A DNA stretch of 64,000 nucleotides, taken from NCBI RefSeq assembly GCF_000346465.2, contig NC_034014.1, forward strand, positions 20,182,367 to 20,246,366, given 5' to 3'. Position numbers and translations under genes: made by a program. Below, in pieces: positions 45,079 to 56,697 of the stretch (positions within the stretch are counted from its first letter, which is position 1; the number at the start of each line of letters is the position of its first letter). Source of the DNA: Prunus persica (lineage: Eukaryota > Streptophyta > Magnoliopsida > Rosales > Rosaceae). Below the pieces are notes generated by a model, which was not told the origin of the DNA, made no database searches, and was given only the letters and a program-made list of their open reading frames with translations.

Positions 45079-46562
45079 GTAACCATGAAACATGGAATTC
45101 AGTAGGAAGATGAAGTGTCAATGAGTTCGTAGCAATTTTTGGAACATTTTTCTAATTTTTGTGTATTTAGTTATGAATTTTCTAAAAAATAAAATAAAAT
45201 AATAATTTAGGATAAAAGGCAAGGATGTGACCATGTTGATTGATGTACACTTGTGCAAGTGGTGAAAGGTGATGGGTTGAGATCGCGCCAGGTGTCCTCT
45301 TGCGATTATTTTGGCTTTTTAGTGCCAAAATCTTTTTAAAAAAGGTAATAAATTGTAGAAAAATACTTAAAATGCCCAGAAAATTTCTCCGGCTTCCTTG
45401 TGATATTATAAAACTAGGGGACCCTATAAATCATCTGTTTCGCAATGAAAAAATCAAAATTATTTTAGATAACTCACTTTCCTCTTAACCTTAAGTATAT
45501 ATGTTTGTTAACTTTAACTTCAATAACCTACATCAACAAGCATCTCCCGTTAATGTTCGTAATTATTTTGTAAAATGTGTAACCATGAATCAGAGAATTC
45601 AGTAAGGGAGATGGAGTGTCAATGAGTTCGTAGCAATTTTTAGAACATTTTTCTAATTTTTGTGTGTTTAATTATGAAATTTTCTAAGAAAAAAAATAAA
45701 ATAATAATTTAGGGTAAAAGGCAAGGATGTGGCCATGTTGACTGACGTACACTTGTGCAAGTGGTAAAAGGTGACGGGCTGAGATCGCGCCAGGTGTCCT
45801 CTGGAGATTATTTTGGCTTTTTTAGTGCAAAAATCTTAGAAAAAAGGTAATAAATAGTAGGAAAATCTTAAAAATGCCACCGAAAATTACTTCGGCTTCC
45901 TTGTGATGTTACAAAACTAGGGGACCTTATAAATCATCCGTTTTGCAATGAAAAAATCCAAATTGTTTTAGATAACTCACTTTCCTCTTAACCCTAAGTA
46001 TATATGTTTGTTAACTTTAACTTCAATAACCTACATCAACAAGCATCTCCCGTTAATGTTCGGAATTATTTTGTATAATGCGTAACCATGAGTCGGGGAA
46101 TTCAGTAAGGGAGATGGAGTGTCAATGAGTTCGTAGCAATTTTCAGAATATTTTTCTAATTTTTGTGTATTTAATTATGAATTTTCTATAAAAAAAAAAA
46201 ATAAAATAATAATTTAGGGTAAAAGGCAAGGATGTGGCCATGTTGACTAACGTACACTTGTGCAAGTGGTGAAAGGTGACGGGCTGCGATCGCGCCAGGT
46301 GTCCTCTTGTGATTATTTTGGCCTTTTTAGTACAAAAATATTTGAAAAAAGGTAAAAAATAGGAGGAAAATTCTAAAAATGCCCTGAAAATTGCTCCGGC
46401 TTTCTTGTGATGTTATAAAACTACGAGACCTTATAAATCATCCGTTTCGCAATGAAAAAATCCAAATTGTTTTAGATAACTCACTTTCCTCTTAACCCTA
46501 AGTATATATGTTTGTTCACTTTAACAAGTATATTTCCTTAATATTCGTTATATAATTTGTAA
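45079..46562. repeat. three-copy tandem repeat, ~500-bp unit
   Basis: Units begin GTAACCATGA at 45079, 45579 and 46082 and are clearly alike throughout. Shared blocks include GTGTCAATGAGTTCGTAGCA, GATCGCGCCAGGTGTCCTCT and ACTCACTTTCCTCTTAACC. Divergence is higher than in the 260-bp array, so this array is older. It contains no shared open frame. Confidence 0.95.
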
Positions 46563-46668
46563 TAATACAAGAATTAGTTTCCTTTCATATATAAGGATGT
46601 AAAATTATATGTTTTGTTATAATAATGTACATATATAATAATTGCACACTGCTTTGAAGCCATCATTG

Positions 46669-46778
46669 CAACTGCGCCTAGAGCTTTGAACACGTCAGAG
46701 GTATTCAATAAGTTGTCCATATGCAATTGCGCCTAGAGTTTTGAACATGTCATAGTTATTCAATAAGTTGTCCAAATG
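46669..46778. repeat. 55-bp tandem duplication
   Basis: CAACTGCGCCTAGAGCTTTG and the next 35 bases recur from 46724 with a few changes. The DNA after it (46779-46865, GGGAATCAGTAAA and CATACTTTTTCT words) has a diverged second copy at about 48813-48895. Confidence 0.85.
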
Positions 46779-46869
46779 ATGCCGCATTGGGAATCAGTAA
46801 AAATTTTCTATCATATCCAATCACATAAAATAATGCCATACTTTTTCTGAAAAACCTCACACCAGTCAA

Positions 46870-48146
46870 GCATTTTTAAAATATTAGTGAATATTTGTCC
46901 TAGTCTATATGAGTAATTATATATTCACTCTGCATTTTTTTTTTCACAGTATATGTTAACTTGGAAGGATTCCACAAACATATAATATAAAGAAAGAAAG
47001 CAATAGTAGGAGATGAACCAGTACAAAAAATAATATAACTGGTACAAAATAATGCCATAACCTTGTCACAAATGCACTCACAAATGCTTTTCCATAAACC
47101 TTGCCCTAACATATAATAAATAAAGGCAACATTGCATATGATGCAACCATGCCCAAAGCTGATACATGATCACCAAAAAAATGGACATGGCAGCAACATA
47201 TGACTGAAGTAGATGGGCACTTTGCATCTCGTGTTTTCGTAATTAAAGACATCAAAATATTAAGGTCGAAATCTTCCATAGTAGCAAGCATCAAAATAGG
47301 TTTGAAGCAGAATTTAACGAAAATTCCAATTCCACTTATTTGCCTCTGCTCAAACAAGTTGAAGATGCCTCTCCTTCCAGAATCCAAGAACCCTTTCAGA
47401 CTCAAAACTTCCAACAAAATGGTCATTCTATCTAGGAATGTGACACTGTTTTTCTGGTGACTCACTTGCATTTCGAAGGCGGTCTTTATTTGGAAGGGTG
47501 TTTATTATGCTGATATCAAACTTGGTTAGTAAATCCATTCTATAGAGGGAGAGAGTTTCTGTAGAGGAGAGAGTTTCGATAGATGGAGAGAGATTCGGTA
47601 GAGGAGTGAGTTTTTTGTGGAGTGAGAGTTTTTATGAAGGGGGTGATAGCAATACCAATAAAAGGGTTCCCGCCACAAAAAATTTGATTGACAATGTATA
47701 AATTAATTTTTGGTCTGATACAATCTAAGTTTAATCCTAACAAGTTTGGTTAGTTTGGTTGGGTTCACTAACTAGATGTCACTTTCATTGAATTTCTTTC
47801 AACCACTAACAGTGGTGTAAGGAGAGTGTGAGGTTGACATGCTTGAAAAGGAAAACTTGACACCTCTTTTTTAAAAATTGAAATAAAGTACATATGTTGA
47901 CTACATGCAAGCTTTGGTATGTTGGTCTACAAAACTATGTCCCCTTTCTCAAACGAAATTGCATATGCAATCCTCATCCTCTAAAACAAATAGGATTATT
48001 CAAGCATGTCAACCTTTTCAGGTGCCAACAACACAGTCGAAGATGAAAAATTGGAGTTGCAGGTTCCATTTCCACATTGTACTCGCCGACCCCTTCCATT
48101 TTCAACATCATATGGGAGTGAGGGGGACTCCGATGATCCATTATAG
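46870..48146. other. intergenic, no firm gene
   Basis: Short frames only. A GAGAGAGTTTC-type repeat of about 21 bases lies at 47545-47630. Confidence 0.45.
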
Positions 48147-48587
48147 GCAATACATGCAGTCAGTAGCGAGCTAGATTATAATTCCAGATTGATCAATTCA
48201 TGGCACGAGAAATGTGTTGAAGACGAGGTCATTTTGGCTGATCTTAACATTAGAGTTAACAAAGCATACTCCCAAAAGAACAAGTACTTGAAGCTCAGTC
48301 ATAAAAGGAAGCTGAAAGCTGAGGAGTTGGATACAGTAATGAATGATGAAATTAAAGGTTGTTTGATGAACCATATGCAATGCGAAGAGCACCACAGTGA
48401 ACTGGAGTTGGCATTCAACGAAGGATTCGAAAAATTCCGAGCATTTGCGGCAACTACTCATACAAGTTATAATTGGGACTATGTATCCCCTAATTCTGTG
48501 AGAGAGATACTTGAAGATGGTGGTGACATGAGTGAGCATAAGCACGTCAAAGCTGCTCGGAAGAAGCTGGCTGATACGACTAAGTGA
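48147..48587 (+). CDS. unknown protein, exon with coiled-coil character
   Basis: The frame opens after an acceptor-like ATTATAG at 48140-48146 and runs to a TAA-free stretch ending TGA at 48585-48587, about 146 residues. There is no ATG near the start, so it reads as a 3' exon. The protein is rich in K and E with heptad-like spacing (LADLNIRVNKAYSQKNKYLKL, then KRKLKAEELDTVMNDEIK). I do not recognise the family. Its last ~40 codons and following bases have a diverged copy at 49010-49135, which marks a local duplication. Confidence 0.35.
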   Translation, partial: AIHAVSSELDYNSRLINSWHEKCVEDEVILADLNIRVNKAYSQKNKYLKLSHKRKLKAEELDTVMNDEIKGCLMNHMQCEEHHSELELAFNEGFEKFRAFAATTHTSYNWDYVSPNSVREILEDGGDMSEHKHVKAARKKLADTTK

Positions 48588-49821
48588 TTGCGGCTATCGC
48601 TGTTCAGTTGGTTGGGGGTGATCGTGGTATTGCACAAATTAGAAGTATATTCCCTTAATGTCATTAACTAATTTAAAATAACACAAATATCAGTTTCATT
48701 TGCTTCATATATAATTATTGGGACTATGTATTGCAAGTCATCATGTGTTCATTCTGTCAACATTATATTTTGCAAATATCGAAATATTATTCAATAAGAA
48801 GTCAATATCACAGCACGTTGGGAATCAGTAAAGTCCCATTATTATGTCCGTTCACATTAAAGAGCTGGCATACTTTTTCTCAAAAAACTGACACGTGAGT
48901 CATAAGTAACATATCATGTGCTATACATTGTTTAGTGAATGGTTTATGGTTTATTTATATATAATAAAATTCCAAATATTGCTGAATATTTATTTCGTCT
49001 ATATCACTGGGGACATGAGTGACCATAAGCACGTGATACCTGCTAAGAAGAAGCTGACCAATACGACCGAGTAATTGTGGCTACCGTTGTTCAGTTGGTT
49101 GGGGAGATCATGGTATTGCTAAAAGGGAGCACATAAAATGCTTTGCAATCAAATTTTCTTTTATGTGTGGAATTATGAGTAGTTCAAATGTTAGTGTACT
49201 CTTTAATATTCTCCAAGCGTTCGAAATGTGATTAGCTACAATGTACTTTTTTACACGCTGCTTTCTAATCATTATGTTCCACAAAGTACTTCAAGTATCC
49301 TTCAATTATGAATGTTTACAAAATCGTGCACCTAATAACCAGTTGAGCTCAGATCTTAATAACCAGTAAAACACTAGAACATAACATTCGGAAAAAGTGG
49401 GTGTTGCTGGAAATGATGAGTGCTGCTGGAAATCATTACTGCTAATGGAAACAACAACTGGCTGCTGAAAATGCTGCAAGAGCCTGTGATATAATCAATG
49501 ACTCTTTGTTAAAACATAATTCACCATAAACTACCCATTTTACATGGTAAAAGTCATTGCTTCTTCACATAACTCAAAATTTAATACTTTATCAAATGTT
49601 TATGAAAATTTCTAAATAGGGAGAAGACGTAAAATTAACATGTGTCCAAATTTCATGCAAGAATCAAACCAAGCAAATTTTCATTTCAATTATCAGTAGA
49701 CATACTAAGAGCTCATCGGTGGACATGAATAAAAAAATAATAATAATAAAACAGCATCTAGAAAACTTCACCTGATCATTAGTCTTCATAACAACCGGGC
49801 TTCATATAATAGAAACATAAA
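48588..49821. other. intergenic with a partial duplication
   Basis: Holds the partial copy (49010-49135: GGGGACATGAGTGACCATAA and on) of the 48525-48640 segment. Otherwise nothing is seen. Confidence 0.5.
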
Positions 49822-51594
49822 TCATTCAGTTGATCTGTGCATCCTGTCAAATTCATCCAATAATGGGTCAATAAGATCTATTGTAGTTGATTCGTCATTG
49901 TTCGACGGTGATGTCCTGCATAAACACCAAACACAAGCACATAAAAAATTTACCTATTCATATTTTAGGTGTTATTATAAATAGTTTTAACATCTTACGG
50001 TGTATTCAAATTTCTTGGGCATTGTCTTATATCATGACCAATGTGTCCACACTCCTGACACTTACATTAAAGACAACTTTAGAAGCATCCTTTGTTTTGA
50101 GCTCTAGGAAACATGCTGTACTTTATATTAGTTCTTTGTCAAACTTTTGAAACATTGCCCTTGTGTACAAGGTAGCCATTTGTTTGTTCATTGGCATCGG
50201 TAGAATACATTGAGCCACTTCAAATGCATCTACATGATCAGCAACTAACTCTTTTAAACGTTGATGAGAAAGTGCCCTTTCAAATCGTATTATATGAAAT
50301 CCGTCAACGAATTTCTCCTTGATATGTATTGCTTGAAGAAAGTATGAGAACCTTCCGCTCTTTGGCTGCTTGACATTCCGGCGGCAAAAAAGTGTTGTGC
50401 TTAGGCTAGAACCCAAGATTCCCTTAAATCAAACATTGAACTTAGCCATGGATGGTCAGTCAAACCAGCCTTCGTAACCACAATATTCCACTTTACATCA
50501 AACTCATCCTTATTGTCAGTATCCCATATGACTTTCTGAAATTCACGCCAATGCTCCTTATAAGCAAAATGTGGTAACTTAACAGGGAACTTTGATGTGA
50601 TGTGCCATATGCAAAGTCGATGAAATGTAGTCGGGAAGGCTATTGAAATCGCTCTGGTCATTTTAGGTTTGCCACCTGGCATGACTTTCTTAAACTCTTC
50701 AAACATCCAAATAAACGACTCAGTCGTTTTCTTGCTAAAAAATGCGCATGCTAAGACAATTGTCTGACCATAGTTATTAACTCCCAACATTGGTGCAAAT
50801 GTCAGGTCGTATCGATTTGTGTTGAATGTGGTATCGAATACAACATCTCCATAAAACCCATACGCTTGTCTAGAAGTTGCATCTGCCCAAAAACATCGAC
50901 TAAACCTGTCATCGCCATCTCCCTCAATCTTGAAATAAAAAGCCTTATTTTTTTTTTCTGTTCAGCCATAAAATACTTGGTCACTAGTTCAACATCATGG
51001 TTCCATAGCTTCCCATTCACACTACATTCAAGATTGTAAATATCCTTTTTGATAAAACCGATTTTATCCATTCCTCCGGATTGCACCGAAAATACTTACT
51101 TTCTGATGAATGGGGATATTAACCGAACCCAACTGTTTCGTGAGTACTTTTGTAGAATCTGAAATACGACGGTGTGATATCAATAAATGCACTCTTTCTG
51201 AGGGTGTCATCTTATGATTGTGTCCTTTTGCAAAAAAGGGAGATGATATACTTCTTGCTCCCATTTGTCTTCACAATCACAATCTTGGCTTTACAATCAC
51301 ATCTGCTTATTCCCCGTTGTCTTTTTCTCACCTGAGTTTCATCTTTCTTGTATGCACCTTGTTTGCAACATACAAATTCTTTCCTCAGAATCTCTTTCTT
51401 ATTTTCCCCTCAAAAGCTGGAATGAAGTTGAATACCAAAGCCCACCAAGAATGCATATCTATTATAGAAATTATAAACGAGGTCAAGCTAGTTGAACTTC
51501 ATCCCAACTACTGGTGTTTCCTCATTTCTTACTTCAGGAATGTAAACTGTCTAATTAGCTGTTACACAGTCATCACTCTCTGAGCCCCCAGACA
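49822..51594 (-). pseudogene. FAR1-related / MULE-derived transposase gene, decayed
   Basis: The gene reads from an ATG at 51594. A FAR1 DNA-binding domain is spread over 51560-51260 (GMKF-LDLVYNFYNRYA, KEFVCCKQGAYK, RCDCKAKIVI) with in-frame stops. Next come MTPSERVHLLISHR, and a MULE transposase core in three frames (NLECSVNGKLW; GFMEML and DTT; MLGVNNYGQTIVLACAFFS; HRLCIWHITSKFP), then the C-terminal region RAMFQKFDKEL. The SWIM zinc finger is missing; the sequence jumps into a CX2CX4HX4C knuckle (KCQECGHIGHDIRQC) at about 50070-50010. A GT-AG intron (49998 to 49916) and a last exon with an acidic tail ending at TGA 49822 follow. The 129-residue frame 50401-50790 is the best kept part. Confidence 0.82.
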
Positions 51595-53078
51595 TTTTAC
51601 CCACATATATTATTGAACTACTTCTATATTACTGCATAGCAAATATTAATTCATTAATCAATCATTACTGCATTACAACATATCAATGCATTCCACTTAC
51701 ACAAAATATTGCCCAAATTGACACAAAAGAGGCATAGCCTAGCTTGTTGGATTCCGATTACCCAAAACGCAAGCAAAATTTAATAATAGTTACGTCATCT
51801 CTTGTGAAATAATCTGGAAAAAAAAAAAACATTAGAACCAACATGTTCAACTAAGAACACAAATGTAATTCAAACCAGCAATTACAGAACTTCACCCAAT
51901 ATCCTCTCCAAATGCTTACCCTAATGCCATTAAGCCTAAGTTTAGGATCTTTGACCTACATTTCATAATTTCCCACCCACAAAAAACAATCAACTAAATA
52001 TATTGAATATTGGTTAAAACAAATGACGCAATATTGATGGTAGAAATGACGCATTATTGATTCCACAAAGACGCATTATTGATGCCACAAATGACGAATT
52101 TCCCACCCTCACAAAAACCAAACCCAATAAAATCAATCCAGCAAGAGTGAACTTACCTCTCAAAGTCAATCGCGAGCTTCGAAGTCAGTCAGCTTGAGAG
52201 AATGTGGTGGACATTAGAGAAGACTCTTTGGTCGTGGAGACTCCATCTCTACCACAATCGAGGAACAACTGCCGTTGAGGCGGCGTCTAGCTACAGAAAG
52301 AGATATGCTACTTTTCTTTCATCTGGAATCTCGTCTGTTGAATGAAAAAGAGAAAGGGGTTTTCACTTGAGCCATAGAATCAAAACAGGGCAATAGCTAG
52401 GTAAGAGCCATTAATCATCATACCGAGGATACCATAGATCGCAGGCCTCCCAAGGAGCTAATGACAATGGAGCGACTATAGGGTTTGGGAGCTTTGGATT
52501 TTTCTAATTGTGGGTTTGCGTTACATTCAAAAAGAGAGGATTGTGTTCTTGAGTTTTTCACAGAGAGGGAAAGATCTTCAACTGAAGTTGGGTTTCGAAT
52601 GGGTCAGATTTCAACTCAATTCTACATGCACCCTCTTTTAAAAATTCACCGTTGAATTTCATCCGACGGCCCTTACATACCCCTCAAACACACCCCTTAT
52701 AACTTCCCACTCACTATAGACGGACTCAAGTTTGTTTGTTGTTGATCTTCGTACATTCCAAGCCCAACCCTGTATTGGCTTTTGAACGAATGTGGTGTAT
52801 TTGGTCTGAATTTTTGTAATTGACTCGTATGGATCTTTCTAAATATTTCAATCTGCTATTAGGTTTATGAACTTTGTGTTGATCTATTAGCATGGAGGCG
52901 AATGGAGTATGGCTAGGTTTTGCAGTATTTTGTGGTTTATATTTACTTATTTCTTTGGAAAAAGAATTGAATTTAACATAGTTAGTTATGTGGCTGGACA
53001 CGTGTCAGACAAATATGAAAGGGACACGGTGAGACATTAATATTTGAACATAGCAGATCTGGCCTTGTATTAATTGTT
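51595..53078. other. intergenic, no gene seen
   Basis: AT-rich, with a short GACGCATTATTGAT-type repeat at 52025-52095. No coding or RNA gene is recognisable. Confidence 0.5.
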
Positions 53079-53194
53079 GGCATGAGTCAAAGTCAACGTT
53101 CCTATTATGAATAGAATTTGCTCCTATTAGGAATAGAATTTATATGTTATTGTAATTATTTGATTTGAGTAGAATTTGGAGATTTTGTACATAT
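53079..53194 (+). repeat. possible truncated LTR end
   Basis: TGTTGGCATGAG followed by AT-rich sequence with TATTAGGAATAGAAT words looks like the start of a copia LTR. It is cut by the CACTA MITE. The rest was not found, so this is tentative. Confidence 0.3.
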
Positions 53195-53366
53195 TTTCAG
53201 TACTATAAAAATTGAAATAGATGACGGGGAAACACCGCCATCTTTTTCTTTTTCAAACCGTTGTTAAATCAACCGTCATCTTTTTGAATGTCAAACTATG
53301 ACGGTAATTAACCGTCGTCTATTGCATGTAAAGATGACGGTTTTTAAAAGAACCATTGTCTGTTAG

Positions 53367-53580
53367 CAGTCCCGATCTCTTGGACCACAGGAGTCCAAGA
53401 GATTGTGGTCACCCACCGTTGGATATTAATCCAATGGTTCAAAATGATATATATAAATGCAATATGACATAAATAATTATTACCCGATTCAAGTCATAAA
53501 TGAGTGAACCGTTGAATTTACATCCAACGGTGAGTGACCATAAATCTCTTGGACTACAGGGGTCCAAGAGATCAGGACTA
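53367..53580. mobile_element. Mutator-type MITE
   Basis: A 214-bp fold-back element. Its ends are inverted copies (AGTCCCGATCTCTTGGACC against AGTCCTGATCTCTTGGACC) and similarity runs inward past CACCGTTGGAT. The 10-bp sequence TGTCTGTTAG flanks it (53357-53366, 53581-53590), a Mutator-like duplication length. Confidence 0.9.
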
Positions 53581-53761
53581 TGTCTGTTAGATGTAAAGAC
53601 GATAGTTTTTTTGAAAGAACCGTCGTCTTTATATGTAATAGACGTTGTTTATTATATCCAAAGACGTTGGATTTGTTTAAAAAACCGTCATCTATTAAAT
53701 GTAAAGACGACGGTTTCTTGAAATACTATCATCTATTAATTCAAAGATGATGGTTATTAAC

Positions 53762-54883
53762 TAGGGGTGGTTGCGGTTCGGTAACCGCGAATTTTTACTC
53801 AAACCGTAAACCGACCGACTATTTGCGGTTTGGTGATTTTTGAAACCGCAAACCGACCGCGTTTTACGGTTTACCGCATTGCGGTAAACCGCAAAAATGC
53901 GGTCGGTTACCGCGAATTTGCGGTTTAAAACCGCAAATTCTCAAGCATTCACAAAAATATAAATTTACAACATAAATAAATAAATACACAACCTCAATTT
54001 CTCAAGCATATATAAATTCACAATCGATTCCAATTCTCAAGCATTCACAACCTAAGAAAATTAAAGTTACAATTCCAAACATTCCAATTAAAGTTAAACT
54101 TCTCAAGCATTCCAATTCCAAATCCTTTAAATTTACAAACCAAAAGCAAAATGAATTAAAGTTACAACCAAAAAGAAAAATCCAATTCACAGTTAATTAA
54201 AGTTACAAACTAAAAGGAAAAATGCAATACACCAATGTTACAAACTCAAGTGTTGGTGGTGAGTGGATTTGAAGAACCCCTTTGTGTTGTTTGAGCACCA
54301 ATGCTATCTACAAATAAAATAACATAGTTTAGTACATTTTATTATAAGAAGTAGCATAAATAAACTAATTACTTACAAGTTGTCATATCTTCCATTTCCT
54401 TGTAGAATTCAACCTCATCATCTGTTGGTTCCTTGTAAAAGGAAAATTCGTCCGCTCTAAGCCAATCACTAGTACACACTAATGCCTCTACTATTTTAGG
54501 ATGCAAAGAGCTTCTAAAAGGATCCACAATCCTCTTGCCTATGCTAAAAGCATTTTCACTAGCAACCGTAGAACTTGGAATTGCAAAGATATTCTTGGCA
54601 ACTTGTGAAAGAATAGGATATCTTGTTTGGTTCCCTTTCCACCAATTCAAGAGAAGAGAAGGGTTTACAATTTTACTTAATTATTCATAAAGTATAGCCG
54701 TGCGGCTATACTTTGCGGTTTGCGGTAACCGTAAATTTTGAAAATCAAATACCGCAACCGCAACCGTAAATGCGGTTCGGTTCTTAATACCGCGATTGCG
54801 GTTCGGTTTACCGCGATTGCGGTTTTATTGCGGTAAAATATCGGTTGGTTTTTGCGGTTTTTCGGTTTAAAATGCCACCCCTA
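53762..54883 (-). mobile_element. hAT element, internally deleted
   Basis: A 1122-bp element, TAGGGGTGG at one end and CCACCCCTA at the other, with 8-bp TSD TTATTAAC (53754-53761, 54884-54891). Many GCGGTT/AACCGC copies crowd both ends, as in hAT subterminal regions. It keeps only the last part of a transposase. Confidence 0.95.
54369..54650 (-). pseudogene. hAT transposase C-terminal dimerisation domain
   Basis: The 93-residue frame reads NWWKGNQTRYPILSQVAKNI, then IPSSTVASENAFS, GKRIVDPFRSSL and VCTSDWLR. These are the signature blocks of the hAT dimerisation domain. The N-terminal BED finger and catalytic core have been deleted; an intron donor-like site ends the frame near 54369. Confidence 0.92.
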
Positions 54884-54934
54884 TTATTAACTATAAAACT
54901 GACGTAATTTTACATTTTAGTTTTTTTGTTGTTG

Positions 54935-55896
54935 TTTCCAATGATATCAGAAATATATACTCAAATATGCTATTACCCACGCCATACATATATATACTCA
55001 AATAGTGTTTCTTTCATAAATAGAATATCAAGAGTACAATAGAACAAAATAAAATCTAAAAAATGAAAGTACTCTAGGGCCACTAGCTGCAGGCTGCAAG
55101 CCTATTTACAATAAATACACCAAAATTCCTATACTTAATTACCCTTCAAGTCAAGTTATCCATATGCATACAGAGCTATACATTCATCATCACCAATTTT
55201 CCTATGCATTTTTTCGACTTTTACCACTAGGAGTAGCTTCGTTAGAATCACTTCCATGGCCTAGGAGACTGCTTAACAAGCCAAAATAATGTAATAGTGA
55301 GAAATACAATCCAGAAAACATTACCAATAATGAAAGGATTATTAATATAGTGCTACCTAATATAATTACTTAACTTGAAACAATGAGAATCATAGGTCAA
55401 TAAAATAATGCCAACCTGGAGTAAGAGTACTATATTCTCTATTGGATGCTGATTAACTCCAAAAGTTGATATATAAGTATACAGATTTGGAATATTTCAA
55501 GTATCTTGTGACAGAAAATTCATACCATGGTTGTTGGAGGAAGCCTGTATAAGATGATGGTGTTTGTGCTTCCATAGCACCCAAAGTATCACCATGATAA
55601 GATCCTTTAAGAGCCAGGACCTAAAATAAACAACTCCTACGTTAATAGAATTAAAGAAAATATGACCATAACTTCCAAAGTTACATCACTTTAACAAATT
55701 GTTACAATAGACAAGGCAATGACTTGGCCTAACCGGGCAAAAAGTAGCCTACACAATCATAACTAGAGAAAAAGTAGCAGCTAGAAAAGTTAGCTTATCT
55801 AAAGCTTATACCATAATTCTTACCCCATCCACCTCACATAAACTATTCTAGTATTAGCTAAACATATACAAGTGAAACAAGGAAGATAATAACATT
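54935..55896. other. intergenic, no gene seen
   Basis: AT-rich DNA; no long frame on either strand and no repeat recognised. Confidence 0.5.
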
Positions 55897-55901
55897 GAAT
55901 T

Positions 55902-56075
55902 TGTTATAAATCAAGAGGAAATTGGAGAGGAAATTGAGAGAGAGAGAAAGTAGAGAAATTGAGTTTTATCATTCTCATTTCTGATATCTGTGTGTATCTG
56001 ACAAAGAGAAGGGGAGGGGGTATTTATAGGTAAAGCTACTTCTAATGGAGGTGGGCTCCACTTATATTTACAACA
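55902..56075 (-). repeat. 3' LTR of the LARD-like element
   Basis: Matches 61945-62118 with about three differences. On the minus strand a CCTATAAATACC promoter box is visible. Confidence 0.9.
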
Positions 56076-56090
56076 CTCCCTCTTGGAGAC
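56076..56090 (-). promoter_or_regulatory. polypurine tract
   Basis: On the minus strand CCAAGAGGGAG comes directly before the 3' LTR. Confidence 0.65.
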
Positions 56091-56108
56091 CACAAATGAT
56101 ATAGAATA

Positions 56109-56697
56109 TGCCTCGTTAAAAAACCTTGCCAGTAAAAACCCAGTGGGACAAAACTGGTCAAAGGGAAAAAGAGTACATTATCATGTGTAACATAAAATTC
56201 TATGTATATTGACGCGCGTGCGACACTGCCTCGTTAAAACCTTGCCAGGAAAAACCCAGTGGGATAAAAACCTAGACGAAGGAAAAAGAGTACAGTGTTT
56301 GAAGATCTTTATTGATAGCGCGCTCCCCCCTGATGCTTGGCAAAATATCTTTAAGTCATACTGTTGATCAGCTTTCTGAATATCGTAGTTGACACTGCTT
56401 CTGTGAGTCAATCTTGAGCGACACTGCCTCGTTAAAACCTTACTAGGAAAAACCCAGTGGGATAAAAACCTGGATGAAGGAAAAAGAGTACAGTGTATGA
56501 AGGTCTTTATTAAAACCATGCTCCCCCTGATGAATATCTCCCCTTGAAAAATTTAGGACTAACTTTTGTCCAGTAAGCGACCATAAAATTTTTCATAGTA
56601 TACCCTAAACCCTTGAGCGACACTGCCTCGTTAAAACCTTACCAGGAAAAACCCAATGGGATAAAAACCTGGATGAAGGAAAAAGAGTACAGTGTGG
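56109..56697. repeat. four-copy dispersed ~80-bp repeat
   Basis: Copies at about 56109-56177, 56220-56298, 56418-56497 and 56619-56697 share CTGCCTCGTTAAAACCTT, AAAACCCAGTGGGA and GGAAAAAGAGTACAGTG. The 112-residue minus frame 56181-56519 is a product of this repeat and not a gene. Confidence 0.9.

Larger units (their letters stand above)
53198..54934. mobile_element. degenerate CACTA MITE with two nested insertions
   Basis: The left end CAGTACTATAAAAATTGAAA matches the TIR of the large CACTA (CACTACTACAAAAAGTGAAA) with a few changes. The right end TTTTTTTGTTGTTG is the inverse. The flanks carry TTT on both sides, a possible 3-bp TSD. Inside are GACGGTT/ACCGTCGTC motifs like those of the CACTA subterminal arrays. 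Without the two inserts and their duplications about 383 bases remain. No coding. Confidence 0.75.

Noticed and set aside
56181..56519. 112-residue minus-strand frame
   Set aside because: It consists of copies of the 80-bp repeat; the protein repeats itself and has no family features.
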